A DNA stretch of 64,000 bases from an uncultured Desulfobacteraceae bacterium (GTDB taxonomy: Bacteria > Desulfobacterota > Desulfobacteria > Desulfobacterales > UBA5852). This document shows positions 51,206 to 59,074 of this stretch, piece after piece. The notes under the pieces were generated by a model. The model made no database searches and was not told the DNA's origin. It saw only the letters and a list, made by a program, of their open reading frames with translations. Position 1 is the first letter of the stretch. The number at the start of each line of letters is the position of its first letter. The stretch is taken from positions 335,045 to 399,044 of the forward strand of contig CAJXSL010000003.1 in the NCBI GenBank assembly GCA_913060875.1, written 5' to 3'. The translations under genes were made by a program, and so were the position numbers.

Positions 51206-51958
51206 ATGACCAATAAACTGACCATTGCATTCAGCCGCCGGGAGGCCGAACTCTATCGCTCCCACGGCCTTCTGGAAGAGGCGCGTCAGCTCTATCATCA
51301 GGTCCTGGAAGAGGCCGGTTCCCTGGGGCCCAGCCTGACATCCTCCCTGCAGGACACGATTGGCAAGCTCGAAGCCGAACTGGCGGAACTGGAAATTGAT
51401 CTTACCGATGTGGTTTCCGAGCGGGAACTCTGTATTCTGCGGGACGGCTGGGGGGATGCCCAGAGCCCGTCCGATATCCATACCTGTGCGACGGCGTTGG
51501 GCAGCATCGGTTTGTATGAGGCGGCGATCGAAGAGTATCGGAGGCTTGTCCGTCTGAAACAGCCCCTGGCCGATTTCCTGGCCGGCCTGACCGATTGCCT
51601 GCTGGCCGTCTATTCCCCGGATTCGGTTTTAGCGGCCATCGAGACCATCATCGATCAGGATCAGCCCGAGACAGCCCACCCCAACAGTTTGCGTATCGCC
51701 TTTGCCATGGAGCTGGCCCGCCGGGATGCCGATCGTCCCGCTTTGGCTTTGTACAAAGCCGCCCGGCAAATACAACCCTTGCCCCGGCAGGTCGATGCCA
51801 TGGCCCTGTCCCTTGAAAAACGGATGCAGGCGCGTGCCTCCCGGGATTTGGCCCCCACCGGCACCCCCCGGAGCAATCCCACCCATCAACTCAAGCTACG
51901 CCTTGCCAACCGCCTGGCCCGACTGCGCGGTCTGATGCGAAGGCTACGCAAAGCCTGA
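51206..51958 (+). CDS. TPR-like helical protein
   Basis: A 250-aa soluble protein with helical repeats: REAELYRSHGLLEEARQLYHQVL, CATALGSIGLYEAAIEEYRRLV, LRIAFAMELARRDADRPALALYKAAR. A basic C-terminus (RLARLRGLMRRLRKA) could touch membrane or nucleic acid. It follows the kinase by 84 bases and may belong to the same transcript. Function unknown. Confidence 0.72.
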   Translation: MTNKLTIAFSRREAELYRSHGLLEEARQLYHQVLEEAGSLGPSLTSSLQDTIGKLEAELAELEIDLTDVVSERELCILRDGWGDAQSPSDIHTCATALGSIGLYEAAIEEYRRLVRLKQPLADFLAGLTDCLLAVYSPDSVLAAIETIIDQDQPETAHPNSLRIAFAMELARRDADRPALALYKAARQIQPLPRQVDAMALSLEKRMQARASRDLAPTGTPRSNPTHQLKLRLANRLARLRGLMRRLRKA

Positions 51959-52465
51959 TGGCCAAATCGCCATTTCCGCTTTCGTGCGTCTGCTGAAGAT
52001 GCTCTCGGTGATGGTTTGGCGCTGGCGGCCCAAAAGGATAACGGTTATCCGCTGTGCGGATAACCGTTAAGGAGGAAAACTTATAAAAAAGGTTAGGTTA
52101 GGTTGACATTAGGAATAAGCAATCATCATGCCAAATAAAGCAACCGATAAGATGAAAGTTAATATTGCCTTTAAATTCAAAAGTATAAAGTGCTTTAAGG
52201 GCTTGTTTGTTTTGTGGCATTGAAGGCTCTTACCATCTTGTGGGCCCTCCGAAATTCAAAATTATTAACCCATGACGACGTAAAAATATGTATCTATCTG
52301 TATATATTGGTAAAGTTAAGATATTTGGAAAGTTTAAAATTTTGAACCGTCCGGGCTATTTCGGTTGTGTATGTATTAACGATTTGAAAATATTGCCTAA
52401 TATGCTTTTTCAGAATCTGAATGGCCCGATCAATTGGCAGTCCGACGGCCGCTGAGGATGGTCCC
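51959..52465. other. AT-rich gap upstream of the MFS gene
   Basis: About 500 bases. Besides the palindrome at 52036-52069, the part from 52080 to 52400 is strongly AT-rich and gene-free. A 31-codon frame from ATG 52128 has no good ribosome site and is probably chance. Tandem AGGTTAGGTTAGGTT lies at 52090-52104. The MFS promoter must lie here but is not clear. Confidence 0.5.
52036..52069. repeat. Nested palindrome with two GGATAACSGTTA copies
   Basis: TAACGGTTATCCGC (52039-52052) pairs perfectly with 52056-52069 around TGT, a 14-bp stem. The left part is itself a palindrome (GGATAACGGTTATCC, 52036-52050), and GGATAAC-S-GTTA recurs at 52058, exactly 22 bases later. It may be a terminator of the upstream gene or a double operator. 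An AAGGAGG follows at 52069 without a usable start codon nearby. Confidence 0.6.
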
Positions 52466-53611
52466 ATGAAGAAGGTGATCCGGCAGGATCCCATGTATCG
52501 TTTCCTGGTTGTGTTGACGGTGGCCTCCGCAATTGGTCTGCAGGGCTGGCGCACCCTCTTCAATAACTTTGCCGTGGAACTGGCCGGTCTCAACGGTAGC
52601 CAGGTGGGCATCATTCAGTCCGTGAGGGAAATTCCCGGTTTCCTGGCGCTTTTGGCGGTTTATGTTTTGCTGATTATGCGCGAGCATCGGCTTTCCGCCC
52701 TGTCGATTCTTGTCTTAGGCGTTGGCGTGGGGATCACCGGACTGCTGCCCACCATGGGAGGCCTGGTGATTACGACCCTTATCATGAGTTTTGGGTTTCA
52801 CTACTACGAAACCACCAACCAGTCCCTGACCCTTCAATATTTCGACCAGGAGACGGCGCCGGTGGTATTCGGTCGCCAGCGCAGTTATGCGGCGGCCACC
52901 AATATCATCGTGGGCATGGCTATCTTCGGGCTGGCGTCTTTCCTGACCTATAAGGCCATGTATCTGCTGATGGGCATATTGCTCTGTGGTCTGGGGCTGT
53001 GGGGCTTTGCGCAAAAGCCGGATCGCCACAACCTGCCGCTTCAGCGCCGGCAGATGGTCCTGCGGCGGCGCTATGGGCTCTATTACCTCTTGACCTTTTT
53101 GGCCGGGGCGCGCCGGCAGATTTTCATGGCCTTTGCCGTCTTTCTCATGGTGAAGCGGTTCGATTTCTCCGTCCAGGAAATCACCCTGCTTTTTGTTGTC
53201 AACAACGGCATCAACTACTACGTGAGTCCTCTGATCGGGAAAGCCATTGTCCGCTATGGTGAACGCCGTGTCCTGTCCATGGAATATGCCAGCATGGTCC
53301 TTATTTTCCTGGCATACGCCCTGGTCCAGTCCAAATGGATGGTGGCCGCCCTGTATATCCTGGATCATATTTTTTTTAATTTTTCCATTGCCATCCGTAC
53401 CTATTTTCAAAAAGTCAGCGATCCCCGCGACATTGCCCCCAGCATGGCCGTCGGTTTCACCATCAACCATATCGCGGCGGTTGTATTGCCGGCTTTGGGG
53501 GGGATGCTGTGGATGGTGGATTATCGCATCCCGTTCGTGGGCGGAGCCGTTTTGGCGTTCTTGTCCCTTCTGTGTGTGCAATTGATTCGCCTGCCCGCCA
53601 AAAGCGCCTAA
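52466..53611 (+). CDS. Major facilitator superfamily transporter
   Basis: A 381-aa membrane protein with about 11-12 hydrophobic helices (FLVVLTVASAIGLQGW, GLVITTLIMSFGFHYYET, ALGGMLWMVD). The pattern is MFS, lacking a clear substrate signature. The conserved loop residues GRQRSYAAAT and RRVLSMEYA are present. ATG 52466 follows GAGGATGG. It stands alone; the substrate is unknown. Confidence 0.82.
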   Translation: MKKVIRQDPMYRFLVVLTVASAIGLQGWRTLFNNFAVELAGLNGSQVGIIQSVREIPGFLALLAVYVLLIMREHRLSALSILVLGVGVGITGLLPTMGGLVITTLIMSFGFHYYETTNQSLTLQYFDQETAPVVFGRQRSYAAATNIIVGMAIFGLASFLTYKAMYLLMGILLCGLGLWGFAQKPDRHNLPLQRRQMVLRRRYGLYYLLTFLAGARRQIFMAFAVFLMVKRFDFSVQEITLLFVVNNGINYYVSPLIGKAIVRYGERRVLSMEYASMVLIFLAYALVQSKWMVAALYILDHIFFNFSIAIRTYFQKVSDPRDIAPSMAVGFTINHIAAVVLPALGGMLWMVDYRIPFVGGAVLAFLSLLCVQLIRLPAKSA

Positions 53612-53787
53612 AAAAAGCGCAAGCTCAGAGCGTCAAACTGAAAGGGAGGAGGTTTCTCGGTGACCGCGAATCGATTCGCCAAGCCCGTCTCCGTGCACCG
53701 GAATTCGTTTCATGATGTTTTAAACCGGCCCCGGCCAGCTGGGCTAAACGCCGCCCGGAGCACTTGGATTAATAATCAGAATACGTT

Positions 53788-54804
53788 TCAGAAGATTCCG
53801 TCGATAACGTGGTTGCAATAGGCACAGTGATTGGCGTCGATCAGGTTGGTTCGGCTGCGGTACTGGAAGCGGTTGACCACGATGTTGCCGCAACCGGGGC
53901 AGATTGTGTTTTCGCCGCTGGCACCGCCGGGGACGTTACCGATGTAAACGTAGCGCAAGCCGGCGGCCATGCCGATTTCCCGGGCCCTGGTCAGGGTATC
54001 GACCGGTGTCGGGGGGCAATCGGTCAGGCGGTAAGTCGGGTGAAAGCGGCTGATATGCCAGGGGGTTTCAGGGCCTAAATCCTCCACAAGGAACCGGGCG
54101 ATGGCCTCCAGTTCGGCTTTGGAATCGTTGCGGCCGGGGATGACCAGGGTGGTGACCTCCACCAGAATCCCCGCTTTTTTCATCCGTTTCAGGGTCTCTT
54201 TCACCGGAGCCAGCCGGGCGCCGCAGGTTTGGTGGTAAAAGTCTTCGGAAAAGGATTTCAGGTCAACATTGGCCGCATCCAGGACCGGCAGGAGGATATC
54301 CAACGCTTCAGACGTCATGTAACCGTTGGTGACAAAAATATTGCGCAACCCGTCGGCGTGGGCCATACGGGCGACATCCAGGGCAAATTCAAAGAAAACG
54401 GTGGGCTCGGTATACGTATAGGCAATACTGTCGCAGCCTTTGGCTATGGCGTCGGCTACGATCGTCTCGGGTGTGGCGTCACTGCCGACGATCGTCCCTT
54501 CGTGGTCGGCGGGCATCTGGGCGATATCCGCGTTCTGGCAGAAACGGCATTTGAAATTGCATCCCACGGTGGCGATGGAGTAGGAACGGCTGCCGGGGAG
54601 CATGTGAAAGATCGGTTTTTTTTCGATGGGATCGACATGCTGGGCGATCAGTTTGCCATAGACCAGCGAGACCAGGGTGCCGTTCCGGTTCTCCCGCACC
54701 TGGCAGATGCCGCGCTTGCCATTCGCGATTTTGCAACGGTGGGCACACAGGGCGCAGCTTACGGCATCATTTTCAAGCGGTGTATACAACAGTGCTTCGA
54801 TCAT
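53788..54804 (-). CDS. amrS: AmmeMemoRadiSam-system radical SAM enzyme (AmrS-like)
   Basis: A 338-aa radical SAM protein. The cluster motif CNFKCRFCQN (CxxxCxxC) lies near residue 82. An N-terminal zinc-like CALCAHRCKI and a C-terminal CPGCG plus CAYC pair flank the barrel. Conserved blocks YTEPTVFFEFALD and WHISRFHPTYRL match the AmmeMemoRadiSam family, which also resembles pyruvate-formate-lyase activase. The partner AmmeMemo proteins are not nearby. It begins 9 bases after a methyltransferase gene and probably shares its transcript. The substrate of the system is not established. Confidence 0.9.
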   Translation of the reverse strand: MIEALLYTPLENDAVSCALCAHRCKIANGKRGICQVRENRNGTLVSLVYGKLIAQHVDPIEKKPIFHMLPGSRSYSIATVGCNFKCRFCQNADIAQMPADHEGTIVGSDATPETIVADAIAKGCDSIAYTYTEPTVFFEFALDVARMAHADGLRNIFVTNGYMTSEALDILLPVLDAANVDLKSFSEDFYHQTCGARLAPVKETLKRMKKAGILVEVTTLVIPGRNDSKAELEAIARFLVEDLGPETPWHISRFHPTYRLTDCPPTPVDTLTRAREIGMAAGLRYVYIGNVPGGASGENTICPGCGNIVVNRFQYRSRTNLIDANHCAYCNHVIDGIF

Positions 54805-54813
54805 AGGGTTTCC

Positions 54814-55584
54814 TCAAGGATCCAAAGGTGACAGCGGCAGTCCCGGCAAGGGGTGGTTGGCTTTGCCGGCTTTGTAGCGAAGGGTCAGGGGCCTTGTCCT
54901 AAATCGCGGCACCAGGGAAACGACGACACCGGCAAAGGTGCCAAACGGGCATCGCTGCACCAGCCGCGAACGCTCCAGACGCGAGAGCAGGCCATTGGGT
55001 GTGGCGGGTAGCTGGCACACCGTTCGCCAGGACATGGGGGTGTCGCCCAGATGGGCGCTGAACATCTGTTTGATTTCCCAGACGCTGAAAAAGCGGGCCT
55101 TATTGAAAATGGTCGGCGAGAAGATGCCTTTCACACGGCGTTGCAACCCCTTGATGGCGTAGCGGTTCAACACCCCGAGAAAGACGCGGTCCTTCGCGAC
55201 CCGGCAGGCTTCTTCAATGGCTTTGAGCGGGGTTTCCACGAATTCAAGGGTGGTGACAAGGATGGCATAGTTGAACGAATTGTCACCGAAAGGCAGGTCT
55301 TCCGCGAATTCACGATAGAAATCGACCCGGTCCTTAACCTGACCGATGGCGATATCCAGCATATAGGGCGAAGGATCGATGCCGGTGACCTGAAGGCCGA
55401 AATCCAGGAAGGGCTTCAGGCTGGCCCCTGTACCGCAACCAATATCGAGCAGGGTTTCACCGGGAAGCGGATTGAGCATGTCGAGCATCAGACGGTTTTC
55501 GAGCTCGGCCGCAAATTGACGGTTCGGGCTGTTCAGCCACCGGTCGTAGTCTTTGGCATCGTTGAAGTCGAAAACGTGGCCCAT
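54814..55584 (-). CDS. Class I SAM-dependent methyltransferase
   Basis: A 256-aa methyltransferase. Motif I LLDIGCGTGASLKPF, VTGIDPSPYMLDIA, AEDLPFGDNSFNYAILVTTLEFV and AIEEACRVAKDRVFLG are typical of the methyl-11 group. The C-terminus RFRTRPLTLRYKAGKA is family-specific but not recognised. It is followed after 9 bases by the AmrS-like gene, suggesting a shared pathway. Substrate unknown. Confidence 0.87.
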   Translation of the reverse strand: MGHVFDFNDAKDYDRWLNSPNRQFAAELENRLMLDMLNPLPGETLLDIGCGTGASLKPFLDFGLQVTGIDPSPYMLDIAIGQVKDRVDFYREFAEDLPFGDNSFNYAILVTTLEFVETPLKAIEEACRVAKDRVFLGVLNRYAIKGLQRRVKGIFSPTIFNKARFFSVWEIKQMFSAHLGDTPMSWRTVCQLPATPNGLLSRLERSRLVQRCPFGTFAGVVVSLVPRFRTRPLTLRYKAGKANHPLPGLPLSPLDP

Positions 55585-55689
55585 GATGGAAAGGTAGTCA
55601 ACCCCAAGGAAAGATCAAGGGGGTTTCGCCGGCATATCGTCAGAAGGCCAATCGATCGTCTTCCCGGGTTGATGGATGGGCCTGAGGCC

Positions 55690-57309
55690 TTAATCCGCGG
55701 TTGGCGGTGCTCCGTTTTCCCGCGGTTGGGCCGCATGATCTTCGGACGGTTTTTTTTGCGAAGGCGTGCCCCCGGTTTCAGTTGCCGTCGCGCCCGATTG
55801 ATCTTTATGCGCCGCCGTCTTTTTCTTGCGCCGCCATCGGCGTCGCTTTTTTTTGGCGGGTTCGGGGCCGGAGGCTTTGACCGTTTCGGGCGGGGTTTCG
55901 GCGGTGTCCTCGGGCGGTGCAAATCCGAAAAAGGATCCCGGAAAATAATTGGGCGGCCGGTTTTTTATTTTGGCCAAATAGCGGCTCGCAGCTGTTTTGC
56001 GCGGCCCGCGGCCACCGGTTTTGCCATTGCGGGGGCGCGACGGTTTGCGGGCAGCGTGTTTGGGCTTGGCCCGGCGTGACGACTTGACCGGTCCGGCCTT
56101 GTCTTCGCTGAACCAGTCATCTTCGGGCCAGATCACCGGTAGTTTATATCCCAGCATATCTTCCAGAGGCTCCAGGTGGAAGACATAGTTTTCGCAGGCC
56201 AGCGAAATGGCTTTGCCGGTTTTGCCTGCCCGGGCCGTTCTTCCGATCCGGTGGACATAGCTTTCCGAGTCCTGGGGCAGGTCGTAATTAAAGACGTGGG
56301 AGATGTCTTCGACATGAATGCCCCGTGAGGCTACATCCGTGGCGACCAGGATTTTGACCTGGTCGTTTTTGAACTGCTCCATTAATTTAAAGCGTTTGCG
56401 TTGGGGCAGGTCTCCGGTGATGCCTTCCGCCGGAAAGCCGTTGCGTTTTAGTTTTTCCGACAGCCATTCCACACCGGCTTTGGTATTGGCAAACACCAGC
56501 ACCCGGTGCCATTCCTCCCGGTTGAGAAGCCCAAGCAGCAAGGACAATTTGCTTTCCAGGCCAACGTGAATCAGCGATTGGTCGATGCGTTCGACCGTCA
56601 CCTCTTCCGGCGTCACCGAGATGAATTCCGGGAGATTCATGTATTCGTAGGTCAGTTCCAAAACCCGGTGGGACAGTGTGGCGGAGAACAGCATGGACTG
56701 ACGTTTTTCATAATGAGGCAGTTTGCGCAGGATAAAGCGCATGTCTTTGGCAAAACCCAGGTCCAGTAAACGGTCGGCTTCATCGATGACCACGATTTTA
56801 ATGTCGCCCGTCTTGAAAATGCCTTGTTTGAAGTAGTCGATGATGCGGCCCGGTGTGCAGATAACGATATCCACGCCCTTTTTAAGGGTTTCGGCCTGTT
56901 TTTGATAGTCCACGCCGCCAACGATCTGGGCGCAGGTGAGACCGGTGTGGCCCCCCAGTAAAAGCGCTTCTTCGTGGATCTGAAAAGCAAGCTCACGGGT
57001 GGGGGCTACAATAAGGGCCGCCGGCGTCTGTGGTTTTCGGTCCGTCATTTGGAGCAGGCGTGTAAAAATGGTTACCAGAAAGGCACCGGTTTTCCCGGTG
57101 CCGGTCTGCGCCTGTCCGGCAATATCCTTGCCGTCCAGCGCTACCGGCAGGACCTGCGCCTGAATCGGAGTGCACTGTTTGAACTGGGCCTCATCGAGAC
57201 CGGCCAGTAGGTTTTCCGGCAGATCAAAGCTGCCAAAGGTCGTTTGGGTCAGAAAAGCCGGTTTATCGGCGCGCTCCTGCGGGGTTGGCGCGTCCGGAGT
57301 GTCGGTCAT
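55690..57309 (-). CDS. DEAD-box RNA helicase (RhlB/RhlE-like)
   Basis: A 539-aa helicase. Q motif FKQCTPIQAQVLP, Walker A AQTGTGKTG, DEAD box VVIDEADRLLD, SAT in LFSATLS and the C-terminal HRIGRTARAG are complete. A long basic, low-complexity tail (from about residue 390: KSSRRAKPKHAARKPSRPRN, KKKRRRWRRKKK) probably binds RNA. ATG 57309 follows GAGGATCCT; longer starts give no similarity. Probably aids RNA decay or ribosome assembly. Confidence 0.93.
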   Translation of the reverse strand: MTDTPDAPTPQERADKPAFLTQTTFGSFDLPENLLAGLDEAQFKQCTPIQAQVLPVALDGKDIAGQAQTGTGKTGAFLVTIFTRLLQMTDRKPQTPAALIVAPTRELAFQIHEEALLLGGHTGLTCAQIVGGVDYQKQAETLKKGVDIVICTPGRIIDYFKQGIFKTGDIKIVVIDEADRLLDLGFAKDMRFILRKLPHYEKRQSMLFSATLSHRVLELTYEYMNLPEFISVTPEEVTVERIDQSLIHVGLESKLSLLLGLLNREEWHRVLVFANTKAGVEWLSEKLKRNGFPAEGITGDLPQRKRFKLMEQFKNDQVKILVATDVASRGIHVEDISHVFNYDLPQDSESYVHRIGRTARAGKTGKAISLACENYVFHLEPLEDMLGYKLPVIWPEDDWFSEDKAGPVKSSRRAKPKHAARKPSRPRNGKTGGRGPRKTAASRYLAKIKNRPPNYFPGSFFGFAPPEDTAETPPETVKASGPEPAKKKRRRWRRKKKTAAHKDQSGATATETGGTPSQKKPSEDHAAQPRENGAPPTAD

Positions 57310-57652
57310 AGGATCCTCATTGCCTGCGGTTGATTTTTCATCTGAATTTAGGGGATTATACCCTCTTTTCAAGAATTTGCAAGTAATAGCATGGACAGCC
57401 CGAAGGAGGGTGCGCATTGTTTATCCTTCAACGAATTTCAAAGAGGGGTGGCCATAGGCGACGGCCATGGTTTTCCCAAAAAACAGCTTGCGTTTTTAGA
57501 AACGTTCGATGGATAAAACCACTTTATGGCCTGCCGAAAACAAAAGCAAGTCGTTCGGATAATATTGAAGGCGTTAATATAACTCTGAAAGATCCATGTT
57601 GTGACGACAAGGCGGGTTGGTTCTTGATGGATTCATGGGGGTATGGGAAGCG
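57310..57652. other. Divergent gap between helicase and moeA
   Basis: About 340 bases. Short dyads (CGTTTTTAGAAACG near 57492; TGGCC/GGCCA near 57447-57466) are present, but I see no convincing Moco riboswitch. No gene supported. Confidence 0.4.
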
Positions 57653-58882
57653 ATGAAAAACTTTTTCAAGGTGGTCGACATCGATACGGTTTTGGCCCAT
57701 CGGACGGTTTTTCCGGTGGTGGATGTAGAAAGGCTGCCGCTGGCATCCGCCGTGGGGCGCCTTTTGGCCGAAGATGTCACCGCCGACCTTGATATCCCTG
57801 GTTTTGCACGGTCCACCATGGATGGTTATGCCGTGCCGGCAACGGCCACTTTTGGGGCTACGGAGAGCAATCCGGGCTATTTGAATGTCGTGGGCTCGGT
57901 GGCCATGGGCGAGTCGCCCGGATCCGGGGTCGGTCCCGGGGAGGCCGTGCGGATTGCCACGGGAGGTATGCTGCCCCCGGGCGCCGATGCGGTTATGATG
58001 ATCGAGCACACCGAAGCGATCGACGACCATACGATTGAGGTCTATAAAAGTGTCGCGCCGGGTCAGCATGTCGTGGCGCAGGGCGAAGATATTGCCAGGG
58101 GTGAAACGCTTTTGTTCCGGGGCCAACCCATCCGCCCGCCGGAAGCCGGACTGCTGGCTGCGCTGGGCTGCGAGGTGGTGCCGGTTTTTCGTAAACCCCG
58201 GATTGGTATCATATCCACCGGCGATGAAGTGGTGCCCATCGAGGCCACACCGGGTCCGGGGCAGATCAGGGACGTGAATTCCACGACCCTGGCCGCCATG
58301 ACGATTGCTGCCGGTGGTGAATCCAAAGCCTATGGCATCGTTCAGGACAACGCCGATGTGTTGGAAAAAACATGCGCCCAGGCCCTGGCGGAAAACGACA
58401 TGGTGCTGGTTTCCGGCGGCAGTTCCGTGGGGATGCGGGATTTTACCATCGAGGCCTTCGAAGCCCAGCCGGATGCCGAGCTCATGGTGCACGGGGTATC
58501 CATCAGCCCGGGCAAGCCGACGATTTTAGCCCGCTCCGGCAGCAAACCCCTGTGGGGCATTCCCGGCCACGTGACGTCCGCCATGGTGGTCTTCAAGATT
58601 TTGGTGCAGCCCTTTATCACGTATCTGGGCGGGTTGGATGACCGGTTCCGCCGTGTTTTTGCGGTACCCTGCCGCCTGGCGCGCAACCTGCCCTCGGCCC
58701 AGGGGCGGGTTGATTTTGTACGGGTGCGCCTGGTGAACCGTGATGGCGAGTTTCTGGCCGAACCCCTGCTGGGGAAATCCGGCCTCATCCACACCATGGT
58801 CAAGGCGGACGGGCTGGTGCGCATTGAAGCCCCTGTGGAAGGGCTCGACAAGGGCGACCTTGTGGCCGTGGAAATCATTTAG
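57653..58882 (+). CDS. moeA: Molybdopterin molybdenumtransferase MoeA, copy 1
   Basis: A 409-aa MoeA that inserts molybdate (or tungstate) into adenylated molybdopterin. Conserved blocks: DIPGFARSTMDGYAV, ATGGMLPPGADAVMMIEHTE, GIISTGDEVVP, DVNSTTLAAM, VLVSGGSSVGMRDFT and PLWGIPGHVTSAMVVF. ATG 57653 follows GGGAAG. A second, fused moeA follows 190 bases later. Tandem copies are common in organisms that use both Mo and W, which fits the AOR gene in this window. Confidence 0.95.
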   Translation: MKNFFKVVDIDTVLAHRTVFPVVDVERLPLASAVGRLLAEDVTADLDIPGFARSTMDGYAVPATATFGATESNPGYLNVVGSVAMGESPGSGVGPGEAVRIATGGMLPPGADAVMMIEHTEAIDDHTIEVYKSVAPGQHVVAQGEDIARGETLLFRGQPIRPPEAGLLAALGCEVVPVFRKPRIGIISTGDEVVPIEATPGPGQIRDVNSTTLAAMTIAAGGESKAYGIVQDNADVLEKTCAQALAENDMVLVSGGSSVGMRDFTIEAFEAQPDAELMVHGVSISPGKPTILARSGSKPLWGIPGHVTSAMVVFKILVQPFITYLGGLDDRFRRVFAVPCRLARNLPSAQGRVDFVRVRLVNRDGEFLAEPLLGKSGLIHTMVKADGLVRIEAPVEGLDKGDLVAVEII

Positions 58883-58933
58883 GACCGTCCGGGACCGCCT
58901 TTTCCCGACCCGCCACTTGCCCCCGCAATAGCG

Positions 58934-58953
58934 TTAACCGTATGGACGGTTAA
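58934..58953 (+). terminator. Short hairpin between the two moeA genes
   Basis: TTAACCGT pairs with ACGGTTAA around ATGG and is followed by ATTTATC. It is a possible weak terminator after the first moeA. Confidence 0.4.
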
Positions 58954-59074
58954 ATTTATCGAATTGAGAATTGAAAACGTCGTGGGGCCGTTCTAAAGCT
59001 TCGATCGGCCAAGAATACTTCCGTCAGAAACCGTGTCCCTTCGGTGCGACATCTGAAATTAGGAGCCTGTTGAC

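Noticed and set aside
52128-52223. 31-codon open frame in the AT-rich gap before the MFS gene
   Set aside because: AGGA lies too far from the ATG and nothing is recognisable; kept only as a remark in the gap entry.
57310-57652. Possible molybdenum-cofactor riboswitch upstream of moeA
   Set aside because: Only short dyads are visible and the conserved Moco-motif blocks could not be matched.
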